15,422 nucleotides of DNA from an uncultured Sutterella sp. (lineage in GTDB: Bacteria; Pseudomonadota; Gammaproteobacteria; Burkholderiales; Burkholderiaceae_F), in NCBI GenBank assembly GCA_905206345.1, contig CAJLGW010000051.1:1-15422 (forward strand). The letters run 5' to 3'. The notes under the pieces are model-generated. The model worked only from the letters and a program-made list of their open reading frames with translations, was not told the DNA's origin and did not search any database. This document shows positions 8,219 to 15,178 of this stretch, one piece after another. Made by a program: the position numbers and the translations under genes. Position 1 is the stretch's first letter, and each line of letters opens with the position of its first letter.

Positions 8219-8973
8219 AATTTCCTAAGACTAATCGTCCCCGATACGAGTGACTTTATGCCACTTTCGGTTTCCACAACCAAGCACCCCATATCATCAA
8301 TGGTTTTAACACGTGCTTGATAACTGGGACCATTTTCATCAAAAACCCAAACGAGTTCATTTGAATAAGCAGAAATTGTAGCCCAACTCTCGCGCGTCGG
8401 TTTTAACCCTTCCTTAGCCATTTGGGTAACTGCTAATAAAATTGATTGTGAAATTGCTCGTAACCAATCCATCTTATTAGAAATCGAGACCGCATCTGAC
8501 AAAAAAGCGACGCCATAATCAGTCTCATCATTAATTGAACCATTTCGGATGCAATTAACTCCAACCCCAATCACCAACACCCATTTTTTGTCTAAATCCT
8601 GCGCAACTTCGACCAAAATACCTGAGAGTTTTTTACCATTGAGCAAAATATCATTAGGCCACTTCACAAGCGCAGGAACTCCCAAAAGACGATACGTCTT
8701 GGCAATAGCGACTCCAATGGCTAACGTCACTCCAGCCCAATTATTTAATTCTCCGGTAATGGGGATTGCAATTGAAAACGTTAACGATTCCCCTAGGTTT
8801 TGCCACTTTCTGCCTCGCGTGCCTCGACCGGCCGTTTGTCGATGAGCACACAAAAGCCTCGGGGTCTCTACCACATGACTTTTGACGTAATCCAATAAGT
8901 CAGTGCTGGTTGATCCTGTTTGCTCAACGAAATACTCTTCAATAACGCAATTTTCAAACTCAATCGGGGACAT
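8215..8973 (-). CDS. birA: Biotin--[acetyl-CoA-carboxylase] ligase, single-domain
   Basis: BirA makes biotinyl-AMP and attaches biotin to the carboxyl carrier protein of acetyl-CoA carboxylase. Motifs are intact: TGSTSTDLLDYV near the N-terminus, the biotinyl-AMP loop AGRGTRGRKW, KWPNDILLNGKKLSGILVE, and a small C-terminal domain near VVETESGIKSLVSGTI. The 252-residue protein begins directly with the catalytic domain and lacks the N-terminal winged-helix found in E. coli BirA, so it is a group I ligase and should not repress biotin genes. I chose ATG at 8973, 5 nt after GAGG; ATG at 8976 and TTG at 8991 are also in frame but badly placed or weak. Confidence 0.93.
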   Translation of the reverse strand: MSPIEFENCVIEEYFVEQTGSTSTDLLDYVKSHVVETPRLLCAHRQTAGRGTRGRKWQNLGESLTFSIAIPITGELNNWAGVTLAIGVAIAKTYRLLGVPALVKWPNDILLNGKKLSGILVEVAQDLDKKWVLVIGVGVNCIRNGSINDETDYGVAFLSDAVSISNKMDWLRAISQSILLAVTQMAKEGLKPTRESWATISAYSNELVWVFDENGPSYQARVKTIDDMGCLVVETESGIKSLVSGTISLRKF

Positions 8974-9089
8974 CATTTCCTCAAATGGCAAAAATTCAAA
9001 GATCGTAGTTTACGAAAAGTAAAAGCATACTCGATTAGTTTAACTTTCGATACGATTCTTGTCGTGATTTTCTACAAAAATCAATGGGA

Positions 9090-9112
9090 AACCTAACAAG
9101 ATAGGTTAAAAT
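9090..9112 (+). promoter_or_regulatory. Inverted repeat beside a -10-like box upstream of the PBP5-like gene
   Basis: AACCTA (9090-9095) and TAGGTT (9102-9107) form a perfect 6-bp inverted repeat with a 6-nt spacer, directly abutting TAAAAT (9107-9112), a 5-of-6 match to the -10 consensus. No good -35 lies 17 nt upstream (ATGGGA). The arrangement would suit an operator in the spacer of an activated or repressed promoter, about 46 nt before the start codon. This is a guess from position. Confidence 0.3.
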
Positions 9113-9157
9113 CAACGAAGTTTCTTTACGTCTTTGTTTTTGTGATTTTTCTCTAGC

Positions 9158-10342
9158 ATGGTCAAGCGAATTCTGATTGTTCTTACGGCTTTTTTTACAT
9201 TGTTGTGCGCAACCGTGTCTTTTGCCGAACCTGCGCCCCAACTTTCTTCAGACTCATGGATTTTGGTGGATCGTCTCACCAATATGAAGTTGGCCGCTCG
9301 CAATGAAAATAAAAAAGTAAATCCTGGCAACAGTGTTTTGCTTATGGTTGTCTACACGGCTGAAAAATTAATGGATGAAAAGCAAATTCGACCGAGTGAC
9401 AAAATCATGGTCAATAACGATGCTTTATCCATCCCGCCGCTTAATGCCGCTCGTTTTTATCTCGAACCCAATAAGTCGATTACTTACAACGAACTCATTA
9501 AAGCGATTGCCGTAATGGGGGCTAACGATGCCGCTATTGCACTGGCTGAAGGTTTGTGTAAAACAATTGATAGTTTCGTTGAAAAAATGAACGAAAATGC
9601 CCAACAACTGGGAATGAAAAACACTCATTACACATCCCCCATTGGCTCCAAGAGTGTTGAGCAATACTCAACGGCCAGTGACACACTTATTCTTGCAAAC
9701 GCTTTATTAAACGAGTTTCCTTCGTTAAATAATATTTGGACTCTTCGTACACTCGATAATGGTGTTTTGCAGCACAAAAATAGCAATGCCCTTCTTTGGC
9801 GCAACGATGCTATTAAGGGTATGCACAGTTCCGACTTTGAGCTTAAACATCGAACGAGTGTTATTTTCTATTCTCGCGATTATGTAGAGGGCGAAACGCG
9901 TTACTCGAGAGAACTGATTGGTATTTCTATGAGTGACGATAAAATTCGTTTACACAACGACAATTTAATTAATCTCATCTCCTGGGGAGCAGATAACTAT
10001 AAAACGTTACTCATTTACCCAGCTGGTGATACGATTGAGCGAATCGTAGTCGATGGCGCAGATGATGCCAAAGTCAGAGGTGGGGTTAAGGAAAGTCTCT
10101 ACGTTACCTTGCCTCGCGATGCGATCTTGAAAGAGGGAGAAAAGGGATTTTCGGTTAAACTTTCCCGACTCGATCCCCTCGTTGCCCCTATCAAAAAAGG
10201 GGAAAAACTCGGTGACATCACCGTTTTATTTGACGGAAAGGCTGTTGCACAAAGCGAACTGGTTGCCTTGCATGATGTTCAGCGCTCAACCCTTTGGCAA
10301 CGCCTTCAACACCGAATTAAAAACTTCTTAGGTTTACACTGA
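9158..10342 (+). CDS. DacA/PBP5-like protein lacking all catalytic motifs (probable pseudoenzyme)
   Basis: The 394-residue product has the full layout of a D-alanyl-D-alanine carboxypeptidase (peptidase S11): signal peptide (about 1-23, cut after SFA), the S11 domain (about 28-285), the C-terminal beta-rich PBP5_C domain (about 287-370) and an amphipathic C-terminal helix (377-394) that would tether it to the outer face of the inner membrane. The catalytic residues are gone. The SxxK site reads PGNSVLLM, so nucleophile Ser and general-base Lys become Asn58 and Leu61; SxN reads GAN (121-123), keeping only Asn123; KTG reads HSS (223-225). Spacings (63 and 102 residues) fit E. coli PBP5 (66 and 103), so the alignment is not in doubt. 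The frame is intact, which argues against decay. It sits just before ybeD, the usual dacA position. A structural or regulatory role is inference. No clear Shine-Dalgarno site precedes the ATG. Confidence 0.9.
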   Translation: MVKRILIVLTAFFTLLCATVSFAEPAPQLSSDSWILVDRLTNMKLAARNENKKVNPGNSVLLMVVYTAEKLMDEKQIRPSDKIMVNNDALSIPPLNAARFYLEPNKSITYNELIKAIAVMGANDAAIALAEGLCKTIDSFVEKMNENAQQLGMKNTHYTSPIGSKSVEQYSTASDTLILANALLNEFPSLNNIWTLRTLDNGVLQHKNSNALLWRNDAIKGMHSSDFELKHRTSVIFYSRDYVEGETRYSRELIGISMSDDKIRLHNDNLINLISWGADNYKTLLIYPAGDTIERIVVDGADDAKVRGGVKESLYVTLPRDAILKEGEKGFSVKLSRLDPLVAPIKKGEKLGDITVLFDGKAVAQSELVALHDVQRSTLWQRLQHRIKNFLGLH

Positions 10343-10356
10343 TAAGGATAATTTAA

Positions 10357-10623
10357 ATGACAGAACAAAAAGAGTTAATTGAATTCCCGTGCGATTTCCC
10401 TATAAAAGTCATGGGTGCCAAAAACCCAGAGTTTGCATCGACGATTGCAGAGGTTCTCAAACAATTTGATCCGACCTTTGATGTCAAAACGATTACTATC
10501 CGTGATAGTTCTAAAGGACACTATCAAGGTCTTAACGTTGTCGTTCACACAACGAGTCGCGAACACCTAGACAACATTTATCGAGCTTTAACGTCCCATC
10601 CAATGGTCAAGGTTGTTTTGTAA
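10357..10623 (+). CDS. ybeD: YbeD/DUF493 family protein (UPF0250)
   Basis: This 88-residue protein has the ferredoxin-like alpha-beta fold and signature of the DUF493 family: EFPCDFPIKVMG near the N-terminus, a helix at FASTIAEVLKQF, and a C-terminal HLDNIYRALTSHPMVKVVL-type helix-strand. The family has no firmly settled biochemical role; its ACT-like fold suggests small-molecule regulation. It follows the PBP5-like gene by 14 nt with AAGGA as ribosome site. In many proteobacteria the order is dacA-ybeD-lipB-lipA, so the context supports the call. Confidence 0.92.
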   Translation: MTEQKELIEFPCDFPIKVMGAKNPEFASTIAEVLKQFDPTFDVKTITIRDSSKGHYQGLNVVVHTTSREHLDNIYRALTSHPMVKVVL

Positions 10624-10625
10624 TC

Positions 10626-11546
10626 GTGGCGATTGACACCATCAAACCTCACTCTTTTGGCGCATGGTTGATCGCAATTCGCCCTAAAACATGGGGAGTT
10701 GCGGTCGCCCCCGTGCTTGCCGCCTTAGCGGTCTCACTCTCAGACACCGGTATTTTTCATCCTCTGACGGCTCTATTGACCGCCGCCCTTGCTATATTGA
10801 TGCAAATCATCACCAATATGGAAAATGATGCCGGTTATACCAAACGTAAAGCGGAGCGGACGAACCGCAAAGGACTCCCAAGAGCGACCTCACTAGGTCT
10901 ATTAACGGTTCAAGAAGTTGAAACTGGCATTAAACTGCTTGCTCTTATTGCGCTACTGATTACCGGTTACTTCATTTACTTAACTCAATGGTTTTTCCTT
11001 ACCGTCACGGTTTTATCAATCGCGGCGGCCTATTTGTACATGGGTGGCCCCAAACCCATTGCTTACACGCCGTTTGGTGAACTAACGGTTTTGATATTTT
11101 TTGGACTTGTGGCAACTTGCGGCACCTATTACTTGCAACAACAAACACTATCTTGGGTCATTGTAGTTGTGAGTTTTGCATTAGGTTTAATCGCCGCTTC
11201 GGTTCTTTGTGTCAATAACTACCGAGATCGAGTTCACGATGCGTCAATTGGGCGTAATACGCTTTGTGTTGTATTAGGTGAAAAGGCTTCTCTTTTAGCC
11301 TACCAACTCATGATTTTTGCACCTTATGCTCTAATTCTTACGATTGTGGCCCTTGATCCCAGTCGATATCCCTATTTGCTGGTATTTTTGAGTTTACCCA
11401 AGGCTCTTCCCTTAGCTCATGAGCTTAAATCTCTCACTGGTGAAGCCTTAAATGCCACCCTTTTTGCCACTGTTAAGCTTGAAGTATTTTTCGCCCTTTC
11501 CTTAACGATAGGTGCCTTAATTCACGCAAGTTTACGTTGGGTATGA
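10626..11546 (+). CDS. menA: UbiA-superfamily prenyltransferase, MenA-like
   Basis: Predicted 1,4-dihydroxy-2-naphthoate polyprenyltransferase of the menaquinone pathway, an integral inner-membrane protein that joins a polyprenyl chain to the quinone ring precursor. The 306-residue product has about eight or nine hydrophobic helices, the N-terminal IRPKTWGVAVAPVLAA signature, and the second Asp-rich site NNYRDRVHDASIGRNTL with Asp201 and Asp205. The first site reads NDAGY (67-71) where E. coli MenA has NDYGD, so one metal-binding Asp is Tyr71. I recall NDxGY in related Burkholderiales proteins, which may be a family trait. The GTG start is 2 nt after the ybeD stop with no clear ribosome site, so it is probably coupled. 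MenA is the best match, but another aromatic acceptor is possible. Confidence 0.75.
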   Translation: MAIDTIKPHSFGAWLIAIRPKTWGVAVAPVLAALAVSLSDTGIFHPLTALLTAALAILMQIITNMENDAGYTKRKAERTNRKGLPRATSLGLLTVQEVETGIKLLALIALLITGYFIYLTQWFFLTVTVLSIAAAYLYMGGPKPIAYTPFGELTVLIFFGLVATCGTYYLQQQTLSWVIVVVSFALGLIAASVLCVNNYRDRVHDASIGRNTLCVVLGEKASLLAYQLMIFAPYALILTIVALDPSRYPYLLVFLSLPKALPLAHELKSLTGEALNATLFATVKLEVFFALSLTIGALIHASLRWV

Positions 11547-11550
11547 TACA

Positions 11551-11584
11551 AATATTAAACCCCGCATTTGCGGGGTTTAATATT
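11551..11584. terminator. Perfect bidirectional hairpin terminator between convergent operons
   Basis: A perfect 15-bp stem (11551-11565 with 11570-11584) around loop ATTT, GC-rich at the loop side (CCCCGC/GCGGGG) and with TTTAATATT forming the descending arm on either strand. It lies 4 nt after the menA stop and 24 nt after the end of the minus-strand ABC operon, so it can serve both. Confidence 0.9.
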
Positions 11585-11608
11585 ACTTCAAACGTTTCTT
11601 TTAATAGA

Positions 11609-12559
11609 TCAAGGCTTCATCGCCATCGGCAAAACTAAACTCTTTGTATCCACTTTCTTTTTCATCATGTCATTTTCAAAGAGAAAGTTTTGGTCGTTGA
11701 CCAAGCTTTGAAGATCTTTAGGCGTTAACACGTCAAAATAATGACTCCATTGGGCTAACTTACGAGCGTCTTCAATGCTAATGCCTTGTTCCTTCGCCCC
11801 CATAGCAATGGCTTTATCTTGATTTTGTTCAATCCACTTCGTTGTTGAGCGATGAACCTTCACGATGCGCTCTAATAACTGAGGATTTTCTTTAGCAAAT
11901 TTTTCGCTAACAGCCACCACCAATAACGGATCGACATACCCTTGAGCCGTTGCAATCGTCTTAGCATTGGCGGCATTGGCTTGAATAATGTTGCCAGCAG
12001 CCAATAATGCAGCATCCACATGACCACCTAACAAAGCGGCATGAGCCTTCGGGATGTCCATTTGAATCAATTCAACATCGCTAGCCTTTAAGCCCTTGCT
12101 TTGCAAAGCGGCCACCAATACTTGATGCAATACCGTGCCTTTGGGGCCTGCGACTTTTTTACCCTTCAAGTCTTCAACTTTCATTTGTTGGCCGGGTTTG
12201 CCCACAATGGCAAAAACTTGCGTCGGGCGAGCGACACCAGTCGCAACATAGACACGGTTGTCTGCACCATTGGCCATCAAAAGAGAAGCTGTATTCATCA
12301 CGGCGCTAACATCTAAAGCGCCGGCGGCCATCGCTTGAGCTTGTTGCGCTCCGGAGTTGATCGAGAACCAATTGACTTTAATACCGTCTTTTTTAAATTC
12401 TTTTTCCAGCAACTGATGTTGCTTCATAACAATATTTTGAAGATTAAACGGAGACTTCACATAGGCGATATTGATTTCACCTTTTGCAGCAAACGCTGCT
12501 TGCGAAAAAGCGGTTACAGCCGCAATGGCTCCGGCAATCATCACATTTTTTAATTTCAT
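11609..12559 (-). CDS. ABC transporter periplasmic binding protein, SsuA/TauA/NMT1-like
   Basis: Periplasmic solute-binding component of an importer for a small anion such as an alkanesulfonate, taurine or nitrate, or possibly a thiamine precursor. The 316-residue protein has a Sec signal peptide (cleavage after AFA, about residue 24), an opening strand GEINIAYVKSPF, the SGAQQAQAMAAGALDVS segment typical of this family, and the hinge region near GPKGTVLHQVL. The exact ligand cannot be read off. GAGG lies 8 nt before the ATG. It is the last gene of the block, 16 nt after the ATPase gene, and no desulfonation or nitrate reductase gene is in the window. Confidence 0.85.
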   Translation of the reverse strand: MKLKNVMIAGAIAAVTAFSQAAFAAKGEINIAYVKSPFNLQNIVMKQHQLLEKEFKKDGIKVNWFSINSGAQQAQAMAAGALDVSAVMNTASLLMANGADNRVYVATGVARPTQVFAIVGKPGQQMKVEDLKGKKVAGPKGTVLHQVLVAALQSKGLKASDVELIQMDIPKAHAALLGGHVDAALLAAGNIIQANAANAKTIATAQGYVDPLLVVAVSEKFAKENPQLLERIVKVHRSTTKWIEQNQDKAIAMGAKEQGISIEDARKLAQWSHYFDVLTPKDLQSLVNDQNFLFENDMMKKKVDTKSLVLPMAMKP

Positions 12560-12575
12560 AATATGTGCCTCACTT

Positions 12576-13289
12576 TTACTTTGACTGTGTTAAAAAATTC
12601 ATAATTTGTGCCACATATTGCACAACATCCATATTGGTAATAGAACGAGGGTGACTCAACGGTATGGGTAATGAGTGAGACAGGTGTCCCTCTGACAAAA
12701 TGACGACATTGTCTGCCAGGCGCACGGCTTCATTGACTTCGTGCGTAATCAGAATCACTGTCATTTTTTTACTTTGTTGAATCTTCTCAAAATCCACTTG
12801 AATTTGAGTGCGAGTAATCGCATCCAATGCGCCAAAAGGCTCATCCATTAACAAAATATCAGGCGATTGAACCAAAGCCCTTGCTAAGGCCGCTCTTTGC
12901 GCCATCCCGCCAGACAATTCCGAAGGATAATACTCAGCAGCGTGCTCCAGTCCAACTAAGCGTAAAGCCTCTTTAATAGAACAATCTCTCTCATCTTCCT
13001 TTTGATGTCGGATAGCAATTTCAACATTCTCATAGACCGTTTTCCAAGGTAAAAGACGCGGATCTTGAAAGACAACGCCAACTTTTAGCTGATCCTTGAC
13101 TGAAATACTTCCTGCCTTTGGCTTTAATAACCCCGCAATCAATCGGATAAGCGTACTTTTGCCACAACCGCTTTTTCCAATAATGGCAACCAGCTCGTGC
13201 TCTTGCACCGTCAAAGACAAGTCTGAAATCACTGACGCCTCTCGTTGAGGGTAGCGGTAGCTTAAGCGGTCAATTCTGATGGCGGTCAT
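12576..13289 (-). CDS. ABC transporter ATP-binding protein, SsuB/TauB-like
   Basis: Cytoplasmic ATPase that powers the adjacent importer. The 237-residue protein has Walker A GKSGCGKST (38-46), Q-loop Gln75 in VVFQDPRLLPW, signature LSGGMAQR (125-132), Walker B ILLMDE with catalytic Glu150, D-loop GALD, and switch His183 in LITHEV. The QDPRLLPW stretch is typical of the nitrate/sulfonate/taurine subfamily. The start overlaps the permease stop as ATGA. All catalytic residues are present. Confidence 0.93.
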   Translation of the reverse strand: MTAIRIDRLSYRYPQREASVISDLSLTVQEHELVAIIGKSGCGKSTLIRLIAGLLKPKAGSISVKDQLKVGVVFQDPRLLPWKTVYENVEIAIRHQKEDERDCSIKEALRLVGLEHAAEYYPSELSGGMAQRAALARALVQSPDILLMDEPFGALDAITRTQIQVDFEKIQQSKKMTVILITHEVNEAVRLADNVVILSEGHLSHSLPIPLSHPRSITNMDVVQYVAQIMNFLTQSK

Positions 13290-14041
13290 GATTGACTCCA
13301 GGGAGCAAATTTTTTCATCTGATATTGAAAGAGAATATCCCCAACAATCCCAAGTACTGCAATTGTCAAAATTCCAACGAAGACCTGATCGGTTCTAGCC
13401 ATTTCAGAAGCATCTGAAATTAAATAGCCTAAGCCCGATGAAGCGGCGATTAATTCAGCGCTCACTAATGCTCGCCAACTGTACCCAAACCCTAAACGTA
13501 AACCGGTAAAGATTGAAGGTAATGCGCCTGGAAACTCAATGTGTTTAATCCTCTCCCAGCGGCTTAATTTCAACATAACCGCTAACTCACCGTAACGATA
13601 ATCCAACTGTTTAAAACCACTATAGGCATTAAGATAAATTGGAAAGAAACTTGCCAACAAAACAATCGCAATTTTGGCAGTTTCTCCGATACCTAACCAT
13701 AAAATCAACAGTGGAATTAACGACAGTGGAGGAATCATTCTTAAGCTTTCCAGAACAATTTTTCCTTGTTGGTGAGCACTTTGCGATTTAGCAAAGAGAT
13801 AAGCCAAAGGAAATGCAAAACAAACGGCTAAAAAATACCCCCCTAGAGAGCGATAAAGACTTGAACTAATATGTCGGTATAGCTCACCCGCTTTAATAAG
13901 CTCTACGAAGGCTTTCCACACGTTCTCTGGTGGTGGCAACAAATAAGGATTGATCCACCCATAGGAAGCAGATACCCACCATAATAAAATTAATACGATG
14001 GGTATCCAAAAAGAGAGAACAAAGTCTTTTACTGTCTTCAA
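13286..14041 (-). CDS. ABC transporter permease, SsuC/TauC-like
   Basis: Inner-membrane channel component. The 251-residue product has about six hydrophobic segments starting near residue 8, the PYLLPPPENVWKAF motif typical of SsuC/TauC-type permeases, and the cytoplasmic coupling (EAA) loop around ELAVMLKLSRWERIKHIEFP (152-171), ahead of PGALPSIFTGLRLGFGYSW. The start is TTG at 14041, preceded by AAAGAG about 10 nt upstream; no ATG fits the family N-terminus. It lies 15 nt after the BON lipoprotein gene and overlaps the ATPase gene by 4 nt. Confidence 0.92.
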   Translation of the reverse strand: MKTVKDFVLSFWIPIVLILLWWVSASYGWINPYLLPPPENVWKAFVELIKAGELYRHISSSLYRSLGGYFLAVCFAFPLAYLFAKSQSAHQQGKIVLESLRMIPPLSLIPLLILWLGIGETAKIAIVLLASFFPIYLNAYSGFKQLDYRYGELAVMLKLSRWERIKHIEFPGALPSIFTGLRLGFGYSWRALVSAELIAASSGLGYLISDASEMARTDQVFVGILTIAVLGIVGDILFQYQMKKFAPWSQS

Positions 14042-14056
14042 TTTAAAACTCTTTAA

Positions 14057-14761
14057 TTATTGAAGACGCACCTCGGTCGTGTTCGAATTAGTCACGTTAC
14101 TCGTGGTCAAGGGTTCATACGTCGTTTGTTGTTGGGTCGTCGAGTGATTGATCAAACTCAGACGTTGTTCAACTTCCTCTTCCGTAATCACTTCAAAGAC
14201 TTTGACAACAGCTCTGACACCTGCAACCCTAGAGGCCACATCGGCAGCAATCTTCGCTTCCTTGGCAGTCACCAACCCCATTAAATAAACCGTACCATCT
14301 TCCACGGTCACCTTCATTTGATTAAGCGATACATCCTTTGTACCAACCAAATAAGATCTCACTTTGCTAGCCAAGGTTGAGTCAGACATGCGTTGACTCA
14401 AAGAAGTCGGTTCAGCAACCTTCAATTCATTAACAACCGATTTCACTTCTAAACTACGTTGAGCGACCTTTTGAGCGGTTATTCTGTCTTGTTCCGATGC
14501 CACTTGACCAGTTAATAAGACGCGACGGTTGTAACTCGTTACCGTGAGATGTAACCCCGTCTTAACAACTTGGGTAATTTCGTAATTGATCCGTGACTCC
14601 ATAACATTATCAGCCATCTGAGCGCCTGTTGAACGACGATCGGTCGTTACAAAAGCAGTCGTCCCCACAGCACCACCAATCATTAACGGAACACATCCAG
14701 ATAAAACAGCGCTACCCGCGATCGATGTGGCTAAAACAAAAACCAAATGCTTTACTTTCAT
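14057..14761 (-). CDS. DolP/YraP-like outer-membrane lipoprotein with two BON domains
   Basis: DolP-type lipoproteins sit on the inner face of the outer membrane, bind anionic phospholipid through the second BON domain, and support envelope integrity and septal amidase activation in E. coli. The 234-residue protein has a lipobox LSGC (Cys23; residue +2 is Val, so export to the outer membrane is expected), the family segment VTTDRRSTGAQMADN (38-52), BON 1 (about 50-115) and BON 2 (about 125-195). A Thr/Asn/Gln-rich tail of about 30 residues (205-234) is extra relative to the 191-residue E. coli protein and looks disordered. GAGAGG lies 6 nt before the ATG. It is the first gene of the minus block, 15 nt before the permease gene with no terminator between. 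I did not assign the symbol dolP because the usual neighbours are absent. Confidence 0.85.
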   Translation of the reverse strand: MKVKHLVFVLATSIAGSAVLSGCVPLMIGGAVGTTAFVTTDRRSTGAQMADNVMESRINYEITQVVKTGLHLTVTSYNRRVLLTGQVASEQDRITAQKVAQRSLEVKSVVNELKVAEPTSLSQRMSDSTLASKVRSYLVGTKDVSLNQMKVTVEDGTVYLMGLVTAKEAKIAADVASRVAGVRAVVKVFEVITEEEVEQRLSLINHSTTQQQTTYEPLTTSNVTNSNTTEVRLQ

Positions 14762-14843
14762 AATGACCTCTCAATTGGATTACTCTTGTTATGGTACTCG
14801 ACTTAAGATTCAAAGCAAATAGACATTAAAACATTTTCACAAA

Positions 14844-14871
14844 ACGATAGCCGTTGTTAATAACATCTCAA
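14844..14871 (-). promoter_or_regulatory. Candidate sigma-70 promoter for the BON-ABC operon
   Basis: On the minus strand TTGAGA (14871-14866, 5 of 6 bases) and TATCGT (14849-14844, 4 of 6 bases) are 16 nt apart. The leader to the BON gene would be about 75 nt. It overlaps a DnaA-box-like site (14855-14863), so DnaA might influence it. Weak match by eye. Confidence 0.3.
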
Positions 14872-14876
14872 TTGTC

Positions 14877-14943
14877 TTGTTGATAAGTTCCATAGAATGT
14901 TTAAAACCATCCATTCTTTTTCAACATTCTAAGTTATCAACAA
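14877..14943. repeat. Large imperfect inverted repeat carrying a DnaA-box-like site in each arm
   Basis: The left arm is TTGTTGATAA (14877-14886) then TAGAATGTT (14893-14901); the right arm is AACATTCTA (14923-14931) then TTATCAACAA (14934-14943). The two blocks match perfectly in inverted orientation, but the gaps between them differ (6 and 2 nt), and a 21-nt central loop separates the arms. It could extrude as a cruciform or place two DnaA molecules back to back. Confidence 0.75.
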
Positions 14944-15054
14944 TTGTGAACATCTCCCTAACATGTATTTACACAACTAATTGACGATTTTATAAATACC
15001 GTAACTATATGAAAAATAATAAGAAAAATGACTTATCAACAGCCTTTATCAACC

Positions 15055-15140
15055 CTTATTATTAAGATGATTAAATTAATTAAAAAATATTAAATAATTA
15101 AAAACTTCCCCAAAACAGAGAAAAAATACAAAATAAAAAT
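15055..15140. other. AT-rich core, candidate DNA unwinding element
   Basis: This core lies between a plus-strand box pair (15033-15041 and 15046-15054) and a minus-strand pair (15141-15149 and 15153-15161), both pointing inwards. One base after the left pair comes TTATTATTA (15056-15064), which fits three copies of the DnaA-trio pattern read as [C/T]T[A/T] on this strand, then runs of TTAAATTAATTAA type. GC is about 20% here and lower just beyond. Confidence 0.5.
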
Positions 15141-15178
15141 TGTTGATAAATCTGTTGATAAAAAAGTATTTAAAGAAT

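Noticed and set aside
8974..8991. Upstream TTG or first ATG as birA start
   Set aside because: The first ATG is only 2 nt from the GAGG site and the TTG has no site. The second ATG at 8973 has normal spacing.
9035..9330. Two minus-strand frames (68 and 72 residues) across the start of the PBP5-like gene
   Set aside because: They overlap each other and the signal peptide of a recognised gene, have biased composition (Lys/Arg/Asn-rich) and match no family I know.
9158..10342. Treating the PBP5-like gene as a pseudogene
   Set aside because: The frame is open and full length, with signal peptide, both domains and anchor helix kept. Only catalytic positions are changed, which suggests a retained pseudoenzyme.
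9158..10342. A shifted SxxK motif using Ser59 in place of the aligned Ser
   Set aside because: Ser59 is followed by VLL, so there is no Lys three residues on. KTG and SxN are also missing, so a one-residue shift would not restore the site.
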